Shown here: positions 35,026-44,267 of the stretch, in pieces | How positions within the stretch are numbered: the stretch's first letter is position 1 | How the letters are laid out: each line of letters begins with the position of its first letter | Origin: an uncultured Candidatus Melainabacteria bacterium | Lineage (GTDB): Bacteria; Cyanobacteriota; Vampirovibrionia; Gastranaerophilales; Gastranaerophilaceae | Direction of reading: 5' to 3' | Assembly (NCBI GenBank): GCA_934692295.1 | Contig: CAKUTL010000005.1 | Coordinates: 1-64,000, forward strand | Length of the DNA: 64,000 bases | Program-made: the position numbers and the translations under genes | Notes under the pieces: model-generated | What the model was told of the DNA's origin: nothing | Databases searched by the model: none | The model's input: only the letters and a program-made list of their open reading frames with translations

Positions 35026-37014
35026 ATGAGTAAATATTTATTAGAAGTTGGAACAGAAGAATTACCATATAAGTTTATACCTAGTGCAATTGACCAATTA
35101 CACAAAGGTTTTTATACATTTTTAAATGATAACAAAGTTAAGTTTTCAGATGTTAAGGTTTATGCGACACCTCGTCGTTTAGCTGTTATTGTTGAAGGCT
35201 TAGAAAACAAAACCGAAGATGAAGAAAAAATAGTAAAAGGTCCAATTGCAAAAGTTGCTTTTGATGAAAATGGTAACCTTACAAAAGCTGGTGAAGGTTT
35301 TGCAAGAAAAAATAATCTTTCAAAAGATGATTTATATGTTGAAGACAATTATGTTCACGCAAAAATTGTTATCAAAGGGAAATCTATTGCAGATCTTTTA
35401 CAAGAAAATGTTCCATCAATATTTATTAAACTCCAAGGTTCTCACTTTATGAGATGGGGTTATAACGATGAAAAATTTTCTCGTCCTATCAAATGGATTG
35501 TTTCAATTTTAGATGAAAATGAAGTAAAAATTAAAATCATTGATAAAGAATCTTCTAATCACTCACGAGGACACAGATTCTCTACTCAAGATATTTTAAT
35601 CAAACATCCTGATAATTATATTGAAGAAATGAGAAAAGCTTATGTAATTGTTGACCAAGCTGAAAGAAAACAAATTATCGTTGAAAAAGCAAAAGAAGAA
35701 GCTGCAAAACTTGGTGCAGTTCCTTATTATACTGATGATTTATTAGAAGAAGTTACTTTTATTACTGAATATCCAGTTCCAGCAGTTTGTGAATTTGATC
35801 CAGTATATTTAGATATTCCAGAAGAAGTTACTGTTACAGTTATGGCTGTACATCAAAGATATTTTGCTCTTCACAAAGATGGAAAACTAATTAACAAATT
35901 TATCACAATGACTAACTATATCGGAGATGAATTTAAAAACATCAAGGCCGGTAACGTTAGAGTAATCAAAGCTAGACTTGACGATGCAGTATTTTTCTTC
36001 AAAGAAGATACTAAAAAACCTTTAGTTGATTACGTTGAAGCTCTTAAAGGTGTAACTTTCCAAAAAGGTATGGGGTCAATGTATGATAAAACTCAAAGAC
36101 TTATCAAGTTATCTAATGCAATCGCTGGAGATTTGAATCTTCCGACTAAAGATGTTGAAAGAACAGCTTTATTATGTAAAGCTGATTTGACAACAAACTT
36201 GGTATTTGAATTTACTGAACTTCAAGGATTTATCGGTGCAGATTACGCAAGAGTTTCTGGTGAAGATGCAGAAGTTGTTCAAGGTATCAAAGAACACTAC
36301 TTCCCATTGAATGCAGAAAGTGAAACCGCAAAGGGTATTGAAGGTCAAATTGTTGGTATCGCAGATAAGATTGATACTGTTTGTGCCGTATTTGCTGCAG
36401 GTAAAAAACCTACAGGTTCATCTGACCCATTGGGTGTTCGTCGTGCCGCTCTTGGGGTTATCAAGACAATTTTGGACGGTAATTTAAAAATTGACATTGA
36501 TAAATATATAAAAGAAGCTCTAAAACTTTTGCCGGTTCAAAGAGATTGTGCAGAAGAAGTTAATGAGTTCTTTGTTCAAAGAATGATTATTTTCTTGGCT
36601 GATAAATATAGCAAAAATGTTTTAGAAGCATGCTCTAAGAAAAATCCATTGAAAGATATTGCAGATTATGTTCAAAGAGTTCAAGTTGTTAGCCAAATGA
36701 ATGCTCCTCAACTTGTTGAAAATGCAAACAGAGTAATAAGAATCTTAAAAGATTCTGTAGGTGGAAATGTTAACGAAAAATACTTTGTTGAACCAATTGA
36801 AAAAACATTGTATAATGCCATAAATAACATTGATGAAAATGTTGACTACAAAGCATATTTAGAAGAGTTAGAAGGATTAAATGCAAATGTTTCAAAATTC
36901 TTTGAAGATGTTCTTGTAATGGATAAAGATGAAAATGTTAAAAATAACAGAATAGCATTGTTATCATTGTTAAAAGGCAAATACGAACACTTAACAGATT
37001 TTAGCAAAATCTAA
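35026..37014 (+). CDS. glyS: Glycyl-tRNA synthetase beta subunit
   Basis: 662 residues. LLEVGTEELPYKFI at the N-terminus, VYATPRRLAVIVEGL, KGPIAKVAFDENGNLTKA, RPIKWIVSI and SDPLGVRRAALGVIK are diagnostic for GlyS beta. With the alpha subunit (not in the window) it charges tRNA-Gly. The two-subunit type is found in most bacteria including cyanobacteria. The length is slightly below the usual 690 but all regions, including the C-terminal HD-like and anticodon regions, are present. Ribosome binding site AAGGA before ATG 35026. Confidence 0.97.
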   Translation: MSKYLLEVGTEELPYKFIPSAIDQLHKGFYTFLNDNKVKFSDVKVYATPRRLAVIVEGLENKTEDEEKIVKGPIAKVAFDENGNLTKAGEGFARKNNLSKDDLYVEDNYVHAKIVIKGKSIADLLQENVPSIFIKLQGSHFMRWGYNDEKFSRPIKWIVSILDENEVKIKIIDKESSNHSRGHRFSTQDILIKHPDNYIEEMRKAYVIVDQAERKQIIVEKAKEEAAKLGAVPYYTDDLLEEVTFITEYPVPAVCEFDPVYLDIPEEVTVTVMAVHQRYFALHKDGKLINKFITMTNYIGDEFKNIKAGNVRVIKARLDDAVFFFKEDTKKPLVDYVEALKGVTFQKGMGSMYDKTQRLIKLSNAIAGDLNLPTKDVERTALLCKADLTTNLVFEFTELQGFIGADYARVSGEDAEVVQGIKEHYFPLNAESETAKGIEGQIVGIADKIDTVCAVFAAGKKPTGSSDPLGVRRAALGVIKTILDGNLKIDIDKYIKEALKLLPVQRDCAEEVNEFFVQRMIIFLADKYSKNVLEACSKKNPLKDIADYVQRVQVVSQMNAPQLVENANRVIRILKDSVGGNVNEKYFVEPIEKTLYNAINNIDENVDYKAYLEELEGLNANVSKFFEDVLVMDKDENVKNNRIALLSLLKGKYEHLTDFSKI

Positions 37015-37015
37015 A

Positions 37016-37033
37016 AATGTAAATATTTGTAAA
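37016..37033 (-). promoter_or_regulatory. HLR1-type site (predicted RpaB box), perfect consensus match
   Basis: The minus strand reads TTTACAAATATTTACATT: two copies of (G/T)TTACA(T/A)(T/A) separated by 2 nt, exactly the HLR1 consensus bound by RpaB in cyanobacteria. It starts 2 nt after the glyS stop and about 82 nt before the gene at 37115. rpaB is encoded at 56082-56831. Confidence 0.6.
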
Positions 37034-37114
37034 CAACAAAGAAAAAAAAGTCAATTATTTTTCTTTAGGATATTTTGAAATAGTGCAAGAAGGTAAAAGT
37101 AAAGAGGTAACGCA

Positions 37115-37432
37115 ATGTTTGACCGAATTAAAAACTTAAAATTATTAAAACAACTAAAAGATAATGTAAGTCCGAGGTTGCGTTGGCTTTCGTTTTCAAA
37201 TAAAAATAAATTAGACAAAAGCACTACGGATTATTTAGAAGCAATAAGTGGTGTGGATAATCTAAAATCACTTTCTGACGAACAGGAGCTAGAAGCAATG
37301 GTCAGAACCCAACTCAAAGAAGAATTTCCTAACATTGAAAGTATGAAATCTTATGAGTTGTTAGTAGATGCTGTAATGCACAACATCAAGAAAAAACAGC
37401 TTCAAGCCACAGACAACCTTGATATAGAATAA
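37115..37432 (+). CDS. Small hypothetical protein, possible RpaB target
   Basis: 105 residues, charged and helical, beginning MFDRIKNLKLLKQLKDNVSP and with a C-terminal helix YELLVDAVMHNIKKKQ. No signal peptide or recognised domain. AGAGGTAA precedes the ATG. The perfect HLR1 site at 37016-37033 lies upstream at a distance compatible with activation (about 55 nt before a possible transcription start near 37080), which makes it a candidate member of an RpaB regulon. A terminator follows. Confidence 0.75.
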   Translation: MFDRIKNLKLLKQLKDNVSPRLRWLSFSNKNKLDKSTTDYLEAISGVDNLKSLSDEQELEAMVRTQLKEEFPNIESMKSYELLVDAVMHNIKKKQLQATDNLDIE

Positions 37433-37455
37433 GTTGTCACAAACTATTAAACTCA

Positions 37456-37487
37456 AAAATAGTACCCCTCGAGGGTATTATTTTTTT
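37456..37487. terminator. Terminator between convergent genes
   Basis: ATAGTACCC pairs imperfectly with GGGTATTAT around CTCGA, followed by TTTTTTT. It serves the plus-strand gene at 37115 and lies 3 nt from the stop of the minus-strand gene. Confidence 0.7.
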
Positions 37488-37489
37488 GT

Positions 37490-37816
37490 CTATTTTTTAC
37501 AAAGACTTTTAGTCAAATTATAAACTATTTCCAGCTTTTCAGAATTGTCGCTGATTTGAGCAATATTTTGGTTAATCATCTGCAATAACTCGGTACAATC
37601 TTTCAAATGATTAGTCGCAAATAATTCTTCAGCTGTAATATCAAAGGCATCTAGGATTTTATCCAATGTTTCGGCTTTGAGAAAATTCTCCCCCGTTTCA
37701 ATACTACTCAAGGCTTTTTGAGATACGTCTATCAACTCAGAAAGTTTTTCCTGAGTGTAGCCTTTTTCTATTCTCATTCTTTTTATTTTTTTACCGAGTT
37801 CTTTTTTTATGCCCAT
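37490..37816 (-). CDS. XRE-family transcriptional regulator
   Basis: 108 residues. Residues 5-65 are a Cro/C1-type helix-turn-helix: GKKIKRMRIEKGYTQEKLSE, then VSQKALSSIETGENFLKAET and LDKILDAFDI. The C-terminal 40 residues form a helix that could dimerise. Upstream on its strand there is a TATAAT at 37864-37869 with a perfect HLR1 repeat directly adjoining it, overlapping the space where a -35 would sit. This arrangement predicts repression by RpaB, or, alternatively, the direct repeat is this protein's own operator. Confidence 0.88.
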   Translation of the reverse strand: MGIKKELGKKIKRMRIEKGYTQEKLSELIDVSQKALSSIETGENFLKAETLDKILDAFDITAEELFATNHLKDCTELLQMINQNIAQISDNSEKLEIVYNLTKSLCKK

Positions 37817-37863
37817 AATTACAATTTAAAATTCTTTATCACAAATTTTTACTGTCCATAAGT

Positions 37864-37885
37864 ATTATATGTAAAGTTATGTAAA
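37864..37885 (-). promoter_or_regulatory. Promoter with perfect HLR1-type direct repeat
   Basis: The minus strand reads TTTACATAACTTTACATA running directly into TATAAT. The two TTTACATA units have a 10-bp period (one helical turn), matching the HLR1 consensus at every position. The site covers the core promoter of the XRE gene, 48 nt upstream of its ATG. Confidence 0.62.
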
Positions 37886-38031
37886 CCTCGAACCGCTTTA
37901 TAATTCTATTGTTTAAGGTTTTACTATTTATAATTCTAAATAATCAGCAATTTTAGATTCTCAAATGTTTTTATATAAATGTAAGTGATGTGCAATATTC
38001 ACGAGAGTATATTATTTGAAAGGAGATTTAT

Positions 38032-38577
38032 ATGAAAATCGGTGATTTTGAAGCATTGATGAGTCAGCTAAACTCAATTAAATTAAATGGCAATGAAGAT
38101 TTAAAACTGCAAGCAAAACGTAGCCCACTTAAATTAACAACCGTTGGAGGTAATGCAACAAAACAAGTTACATCAGAAGATGTTGAAAAATTTTTGAATG
38201 AACCTCGCCCTAGTAAAGCTGCAAAAGGATTATTAGAAAAGAGCCCAATCGGTTTAGGAGCAGAACCTTCAAAAGAAGATATTAAAAAGATGGGATACGA
38301 ATTTGCAGGAACATCATATCACAAAGGAGCACCTACAACCTATAAATCAGCTGACGGAGGCACAATCACAGTATATAACGGTGAAGGAACAGCAGAAATG
38401 GGCGAAGATAAAAGAAAAATTGTATATCAAAAAGGCAATTTGATACAAGAAATGTATTATGATGATAATGGAAATCTTAAGGAAGGAAAAATCCTGATAA
38501 AAGACAATATTGCAGGATTTGAAGAAAGAAAAATCAGTTTCTTGACTGAAAACGGAAAAACAAGTTTTATTGAATAG
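38032..38577 (+). CDS. Hypothetical protein with beta-rich C-terminus
   Basis: 181 residues. The N-terminal half is polar and low in structure; the C-terminal half has MORN-like or antitoxin-like short strands (TITVYNGEGTAEM, LIQEMYYDDNGNLKEGKILI and KISFLTENGKTSF). AAAGGAG is 8 nt before the ATG. It is a monocistronic unit ended by a perfect terminator. The family is not recognised; the repeated Gly-Asn turns are only suggestive of a repeat protein. Confidence 0.72.
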   Translation: MKIGDFEALMSQLNSIKLNGNEDLKLQAKRSPLKLTTVGGNATKQVTSEDVEKFLNEPRPSKAAKGLLEKSPIGLGAEPSKEDIKKMGYEFAGTSYHKGAPTTYKSADGGTITVYNGEGTAEMGEDKRKIVYQKGNLIQEMYYDDNGNLKEGKILIKDNIAGFEERKISFLTENGKTSFIE

Positions 38578-38599
38578 AACTAAAGCATATACAAACAAC

Positions 38600-38629
38600 A
38601 AAAAGCGATTCGTAATTGAATCGCTTTTT
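38600..38629 (+). terminator. Intrinsic terminator
   Basis: AAAAAGCGATTC, loop GTAATT, GAATCGCTTTTT: a perfect 12-bp stem with a U tract. Confidence 0.9.
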
Positions 38630-38688
38630 ATCCTAAATTAGCAAACTAGGGAATTATATTTTGTCTGAATGTATTTTACAAATTAGAT

Positions 38689-38919
38689 ATGACAACTATT
38701 ATTGGTATTCCTTTAGAAAACAGGATAGAAGAATCAATAAAACTTCAAGAAATTTTATCAAAATATGGATGTTCAATTAAAACAAGAATAGGGCTTCACG
38801 ATATGGGCGATTACAAATGTTTAAATTATGGTGTCGTTCTAATTGAAGTTGTTAATAATATAAATGAAATATATGATAGCCTTGCTAAACATTGGAAAAT
38901 CCAATCAATGAAGTTTTAA
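38689..38919 (+). CDS. Small ACT-like protein, possibly related to TM1266-type regulators
   Basis: 76 residues starting MTTIIGIPLENRIEESIKLQ and ending SLAKHWKIQSMKF. The order of strand, helix, KTRIGLHD turn and GVVLIEVVNNINEIYDSL resembles the TM1266-like iron-only hydrogenase system regulators, which have an ACT-like fold. No Shine-Dalgarno is visible before ATG 38689. No hydrogenase gene lies in the window. The family link is a pattern judgement and could be wrong. Confidence 0.55.
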   Translation: MTTIIGIPLENRIEESIKLQEILSKYGCSIKTRIGLHDMGDYKCLNYGVVLIEVVNNINEIYDSLAKHWKIQSMKF

Positions 38920-38992
38920 AAATTGTAAACAATAAAATAATAAACTATCAAAAATAATCTTGATGTGTTTTCATGCTAAAGGGATACTCAAG

Positions 38993-40477
38993 ATGATAAA
39001 CTCAATTGACAGACCAGCGAATAATGTAAAGACAAGTATATTTTACATTAATGATTTTCATGGCAAGTCAATAAATATGGAAAGAACTGTTACAGCAGCA
39101 AATGATTTTGATGCTAGAAATAAAGATGAGCCTAATGTTGATACATTAAAACTTTCTTCTGGCGATATTATGATTGGCGAAGATTTCAAAACAAACCAAT
39201 TAGCCGTAATGTTTCAAAAAAAATTAGGTATTACTTCCTCTGCTATCGGGAATCACGAATTCGATATGCAGGATAAAATTAGTACAATTCTTCCTCAAAT
39301 AAATTATAATTTACTATCTACAAATATAAAAATCACCCCAAATAGCCCTTGGCACAACAAAGTAGCATCTTCATCAATTGAAGAACGTAATGGTCATAAA
39401 TACGGAATTATTGGAACAACACCTATTGATTTATTCAAAAGGTCAAAAGAAGGTTCTATACAAAAGGAAATTCACGTTGATAAAATAAAAGAAACAGTTG
39501 AAGATATTCAAAAAGAAGCGGATAATTTACAAAAACAAGGAATTAATAAAATTATCTTACTTTCTCATTTAGGTTATACAGTAGATAAAATTATTGCAAA
39601 TCAAACAAAAGGTATCGATGTAATCTTAGGTGGACACTCACACGATTTGCTACTTGATGTTAAAGAAGGAGAAAATCTTTTCTACTCTAAATCAGGAGAA
39701 CCAGTTATTATTACACAAGCTGGACGTGATGGTAAAAATTTCGGGATTTTAAACCTTGAATTTGATGCAAACGGAATAATTAAAAAAGTTCAAAATAATA
39801 TTGGTAACACCCATGATTTTAAACGATATACACCTATAAAATACGTATTCGATAAAGTTTTCGGAGCAAGAACAACTTATGGATATATTAACGAAGCTCC
39901 AGGCCCATTAAGCCACGATTTGATTGAACCGAATCCACATGCTTATTTCATTGCGGACTGTATAAGAAAAGATTTAGATGCAGATATTGCAATTCTACCT
40001 TCTTCAAATGTTCGAGGATACTTTGAAAAAGGGAAAGTAGATACTAGAATTTTGGCAGACATTTTGCCTTTCAAAAATAAATTATATGAAGTTAATTATT
40101 CAGAAAAAGAACTTGTAGATGCTTTTAAATTAGCATCAAAATCTTTCACCAACATTGCCAATAAACCAGGAATATTTTACGCTTCTGGCATAAAATACAC
40201 TGTTTCTAAAAATGGACACTTAAAATCAATGTCATATATCGATAAAAAGGGGAAAGAAAAACCAATCGATATACATAATCCAAAAGAAAACAAGTTCTAT
40301 AAAACAATCATAAACGACTATTGTGCAATGGGGAATGATGGATTTAAAGTTCTATATCAACCAGAGAGAGTCATTGCAAAATATCAATTTGATGCGACTA
40401 AATGTATAAAAGATGTTCTATCAAAATCTGACAAACCAATCGACATCAAAGACGACAATAGAATTAAAATTGTCTAA
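38993..40477 (+). CDS. 5'-nucleotidase/2',3'-cyclic phosphodiesterase family metallophosphatase
   Basis: 494 residues. The N-terminal calcineurin-like domain has INDFHGKS (D-x-H), LSSGDIMIG (GD), AIGNHEFD (GNHE), LLSHLGYT and GGHSHDLL (GHSH). The C-terminal domain, from about residue 300, has the 5'-nucleotidase substrate region including LSHDLIEPN and a C-terminal NDYCAMGNDGF (FLAxGGDGY-like). ATG 38993 is used because AAAGG precedes it. No signal peptide is seen, which is unusual for a family that is mostly periplasmic. It converges with a membrane protein gene with a 4-nt overlap. Confidence 0.88.
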   Translation: MINSIDRPANNVKTSIFYINDFHGKSINMERTVTAANDFDARNKDEPNVDTLKLSSGDIMIGEDFKTNQLAVMFQKKLGITSSAIGNHEFDMQDKISTILPQINYNLLSTNIKITPNSPWHNKVASSSIEERNGHKYGIIGTTPIDLFKRSKEGSIQKEIHVDKIKETVEDIQKEADNLQKQGINKIILLSHLGYTVDKIIANQTKGIDVILGGHSHDLLLDVKEGENLFYSKSGEPVIITQAGRDGKNFGILNLEFDANGIIKKVQNNIGNTHDFKRYTPIKYVFDKVFGARTTYGYINEAPGPLSHDLIEPNPHAYFIADCIRKDLDADIAILPSSNVRGYFEKGKVDTRILADILPFKNKLYEVNYSEKELVDAFKLASKSFTNIANKPGIFYASGIKYTVSKNGHLKSMSYIDKKGKEKPIDIHNPKENKFYKTIINDYCAMGNDGFKVLYQPERVIAKYQFDATKCIKDVLSKSDKPIDIKDDNRIKIV

Positions 40478-41229
40478 AGATTAGCTAATTTATCTTTAAC
40501 AATTTCAACAAGTCCACGAGTATAAACAAGTTTCACAACCATCAATAAGTAAGTTGCAATACACAAAATTATATTGTTTACAGAAAATTTCAATGTTTCT
40601 TGAGTAATTCCTGCACTATATTTAAACATTAAATATACCAATCCTGCTGGAATAATTAGTAATAACACTATTTGTAAGAATAATTTAATCACATCTCCCA
40701 ATGTTTGATTTAAAACTTTAAACAAAGTCAAAAATGAAAACAACGCAGGACGAAGTTTGAAATCTTTAGCAAACGCAATAGAAATAAGATTTATAAACGG
40801 CAATATACATAGAAAAACAGAATAATAAACGTAGAACAAATGATTTGTTGCGGGAACAGTAACAAATCCAACCACCATCAAAAATGCTTCATATATATAC
40901 CAACTAATCAACACAGGCAAAGTTCTTACAAATGCCGAATAAGAAGATAGTTCTAATTCGGGAAGAGCCGTTTTATCTTGAAAAACATTATTCGCAAATG
41001 AATAAATATATCCGCAAAAGAAAAATATAGTCATCAATGCAAATACAAGCAAAATATAGGCCTTTTGAGAAGGAATTGAAGTAACCCAACTAAATATATT
41101 TGCAAACGAATACGACAAATACCCAACAGTTGAAATTGCACAAATTCCAAGTAATGCAAATAATGTAATATGATTCAACAAAGAATTTTCTTTTGTATAT
41201 AAATCTTTTAAATATGATAATACATTCAT
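40474..41229 (-). CDS. Multi-pass membrane protein
   Basis: 251 residues with about six membrane helices (for instance LFALLGICAISTVGYLSYSF, AYILLVFALMTIFFFCGYIY and LFLQIVLLLIIPAGLVYLMF). The layout resembles DUF4013/YciC-like integral membrane proteins of unknown role. ATG 41229 is used; the frame stays open upstream to 41460, but that part overlaps prfB in antisense and has atypical composition. It is divergent from prfB with 82 nt between. Confidence 0.78.
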   Translation of the reverse strand: MNVLSYLKDLYTKENSLLNHITLFALLGICAISTVGYLSYSFANIFSWVTSIPSQKAYILLVFALMTIFFFCGYIYSFANNVFQDKTALPELELSSYSAFVRTLPVLISWYIYEAFLMVVGFVTVPATNHLFYVYYSVFLCILPFINLISIAFAKDFKLRPALFSFLTLFKVLNQTLGDVIKLFLQIVLLLIIPAGLVYLMFKYSAGITQETLKFSVNNIILCIATYLLMVVKLVYTRGLVEIVKDKLANL

Positions 41230-41311
41230 CAAGCCAAAATCTCTCTTCTCTCTAATTATAGCAATACTAAAGCTAATTGCAAGAGAGAAATTTTTATAAT
41301 AAAATTCATAT

Positions 41312-42395
41312 ATGGATACAGAATTAAAACAAGAGATTAACGTCATAAAACCACGACTTGAAAAAATCAAGGAGTGTCTTTGACCCTGAAAAGATAAAAC
41401 AAGAATTAACAAAACTTGAAAATCAAATGCAAGATCCAAACATTTGGACAGACACTGCAAAAGTAACTAAAATTGGACAAGATATTAAAGAAAAAAAAGA
41501 GATTTTAGAAAAACTTTCCCATTGGTCACAAACAATTGAAGATGCCCAAGTAGCAATTGAGCTTGGAGATAAAGATTTAATTGCAATTAGTTATGAAGAA
41601 ATTCAAAAACAAGAAAAAGAATTAGAAAAATTTGAACTTCAACAAATGTTATCTGGAGAATACGACAGTGCAGATGCGATTTTAACCATCAATTCTGGAG
41701 CTGGAGGAACAGATGCTCAAGACTGGGCAAGTATGCTCCTTCGAATGTACATGCGTTGGGCAGAATCAAGAGGCTGGAAGGTTGAATTACTAGACAAACT
41801 TGATGGAGAAGAAGCTGGAATTAAATCTGCAACCATCAAAATTTCTGGGAAGTATGCCTTTGGCTATTCTAAAGCCGAAAAAGGTGTCCACCGATTAGTT
41901 AGAATTTCACCATTCAATGCAAATGGAAAACGACAAACAAGCTTTGCCTCTGTTGAAGTTACCCCAATTATTGAAGATTTTGAAAAAACAATAAATATTC
42001 CACCAGATGATTTGGAAGTTACTACAATGAGATCAGGCGGAGCTGGCGGACAAAACGTCAACAAAGTAGAAACAGCTGTTAGAATTTTGCACAAACCTTC
42101 TGGAATTGTCGTAAAATGTCAACAAGAACGTTCTCAACTTCAAAATAAAGAATACGCAATGCAAATCTTAGTATCAAAACTTCTTGCAATAAAAGAAGCT
42201 GAACACGAAAAAAAATTATCTGATATTAAAGGTGAAACTGCGGATATTAATTTTGGTTCTCAAATTCGCTCTTATGTATTCCACCCATACAAGATGGTAA
42301 AAGATCACCGTACAGGTTGCGAAACAGGAAATGTTGACGCGGTTATGAACGGTGATCTTGATGAATTTGTTGAAAGCTATTTAAGACAAAAATAA
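41312..42395 (+). CDS. prfB: Peptide chain release factor 2, with programmed +1 frameshift
   Basis: 360 residues after frameshifting. ATG 41312 reads 23 codons to an in-frame TGA at 41381-41383; the context AAGGAG TGT CTT TGA C has the internal Shine-Dalgarno and CUU UGA C typical of prfB autoregulation. After a +1 shift, GAC CCT GAA continues the frame to 42395. The GGQ motif lies in RSGGAGGQNVNKVETAV and the domain with SPF-like region reads RISPFNANGKRQTSF. RF2 reads UGA and UAA, so UGA is a true stop in this organism. Confidence 0.97.
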
Positions 42396-42397
42396 AA

Positions 42398-43027
42398 TTA
42401 ATTTGAAGTTCTTTGAGGATATAGAATTTTTTCTTCTTCAGATCCTGTTATCGGTACAACAGAAATAGGGTACATTAATACTACATATCTATCCGCAATC
42501 TTTGTGCTCGTACTCATTTTATTTGGAGCTTTGCTAAACCCATTAACATCAATAGTTAACATTGCACAAGCAGTAGATTCACTTGCTTTCTTAGAATAAT
42601 TTGGTTCACAAGATTCTCTTAGTTTTTCATATTTAATTTCTACACCATTAGAAAGTCTAATTCCCTCTGGAATATCAATAACATCAGCAGTATTTTCTTT
42701 AATCCCTTTATTCCAAATATCATCAGAATTAGTAAATTCCCCATCATTCTTTGCCATTGCCATCAATTGGGCTTGGTTTAATGTTGATATCGTTCTTAAA
42801 TATTTACTTCTGAATTGAGAACTATCTGTATCACTCATAAGAACAGGAAGAGTCATTGCAAGAATAACTCCTAGTACCCCTAACGCAAAAGGTATAATTG
42901 TGAAAATTATAGCGAGAACAATGAGAACTATTGCCCATGCGGGTAAGCCATTAACTTTAGCTCCACATTTAGGACAATTTTTTATAGAATTATCTGTTAT
43001 TTCAAATCCACATTTTTTACAATACAT
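42398..43027 (-). CDS. Zinc-ribbon membrane protein with pilin-like exported domain
   Basis: 209 residues. The N-terminus is a zinc ribbon (YCKKCGFEITDNSIKNCPKC). It is followed by a long hydrophobic helix (residues 30-62) and a region resembling type II secretion or type IV pseudopilins (KYLRTISTLNQAQLMAMAKN, then GIRLSNGVEIKYE and TIDVNGFSKAPN). In Gastranaerophilales, pilin-like proteins are common, but a zinc ribbon in the prepilin leader position is odd: no prepilin peptidase G-E/F motif is visible. It converges with prfB, 2 nt apart. Confidence 0.75.
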   Translation of the reverse strand: MYCKKCGFEITDNSIKNCPKCGAKVNGLPAWAIVLIVLAIIFTIIPFALGVLGVILAMTLPVLMSDTDSSQFRSKYLRTISTLNQAQLMAMAKNDGEFTNSDDIWNKGIKENTADVIDIPEGIRLSNGVEIKYEKLRESCEPNYSKKASESTACAMLTIDVNGFSKAPNKMSTSTKIADRYVVLMYPISVVPITGSEEEKILYPQRTSN

Positions 43028-43150
43028 TACTTTTTCTCCTTAAACAATAAACCGACAGAACATATTATATCATTTTATTTCAAAATTCACAAGATAGCTA
43101 AACTATGATATAATTTATACAATGTATTATTTTATATAAGAGGGGAATAT

Positions 43151-44257
43151 ATGGAAGAGAATATAAAAATCGAAGTAACAGACAAAGATGTCTATAAACA
43201 CTACTTTTCATCTATTTTAATTTACGGAATAGTCTTTTTAGCATTATCGATTTGTCCAGTACTAAATGAACAAATAGAATACGATTTTTGTAATTATATT
43301 GTAGTTCTTGGGATTTATTATCTTGCTTATGTAGCCTTAGCACTTCCAATATTTTTATATTTCAGACCTAAATCAATTTTGCAATCTAGAAGTGTTGCAA
43401 TCCTAGATTATGTAAAAAGACAATTCAAGTTCGGTTTGTCTGTAGATGAAAGGATTAAAAATATTGAACCTTTAGAAAATGAAAAACAAGCATTGGTTAT
43501 TCTATTTGTTAAAGCGTTTTTCGGTTATACATGTGTAAATCTTTTATGCAATAAGTATATTTTATCTATGGGGTATAATATAGACTTTTTGAAAGAGTTT
43601 TTCTCTCAAGCTGTTCAATACGGAACGGCAAATGGTTCATCTTTTGGCATTGCTCAATATATAGATGATACTTTTGACATGTGGCGTCAACTAATTGTGA
43701 TGGTAATAACTTTTGTTTTAGGTTTTAGTTATCTTACGGAACTTGACTTATTCAAAAATAAAATAAAAACAGTTGATACAACCCCGTTGGGAATTATAAG
43801 TTGTATAATGTGCTATTATCCGTTTTTAATCCTAACAGATAAGTTAATTCCAAGGTTTCAGGAACAAACTATTCCGGTAGATAATTTTATGTTGCGAATT
43901 ATATTAAATGTTCTTGTTGTTTTGGTTCATTTGGGTATGTTGTTTGCTATTTTCAGATTAGGTACAAAATCCGGCAACTTGACTAACAGAGGGATTGAAA
44001 CAGGTTTCCCTTATAATATTGTCAGACATCCGGAGTATTCAATGCAGATGATTTATATTATTTTGACAACTATTCCTATTATGGTTTTAGGGGATGTTTC
44101 AGTATTTGGAAAAATTGTCATCTTGGGTGGTATTTTTATTTGGTTGTATTTGTATTATTTGAGAGCCGTTACGGAAGAAAGAAACCTTATTCAAGATGAA
44201 AAATATCAGGAATATGTAAAGAAAGTTACAAAACGGTTTATTCCAAAAGTATTTTAA
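43151..44257 (+). CDS. Isoprenylcysteine carboxyl methyltransferase-like membrane protein
   Basis: 368 residues with about eight membrane helices. The C-terminal signature TGFPYNIVRHPEYSMQM and YLRAVTEERNLIQDEKYQEY matches the ICMT/PEMT-like methyltransferase superfamily, in which RHPxY and EExxL bind SAM. The N-terminal half (residues 1-230) has no match I know. Substrates in bacteria may be phospholipids, quinone-like or isoprenoid lipids. The ribosome binding site AGAGGGGAAT precedes the ATG and a terminator follows. Confidence 0.8.
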   Translation: MEENIKIEVTDKDVYKHYFSSILIYGIVFLALSICPVLNEQIEYDFCNYIVVLGIYYLAYVALALPIFLYFRPKSILQSRSVAILDYVKRQFKFGLSVDERIKNIEPLENEKQALVILFVKAFFGYTCVNLLCNKYILSMGYNIDFLKEFFSQAVQYGTANGSSFGIAQYIDDTFDMWRQLIVMVITFVLGFSYLTELDLFKNKIKTVDTTPLGIISCIMCYYPFLILTDKLIPRFQEQTIPVDNFMLRIILNVLVVLVHLGMLFAIFRLGTKSGNLTNRGIETGFPYNIVRHPEYSMQMIYIILTTIPIMVLGDVSVFGKIVILGGIFIWLYLYYLRAVTEERNLIQDEKYQEYVKKVTKRFIPKVF

Positions 44258-44267
44258 AAACAACTTT

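Noticed and set aside
41230..41460. Extended N-terminus of the membrane protein at 40474
   Set aside because: The extension is antisense to the prfB start and frameshift site and has no ribosome binding site.
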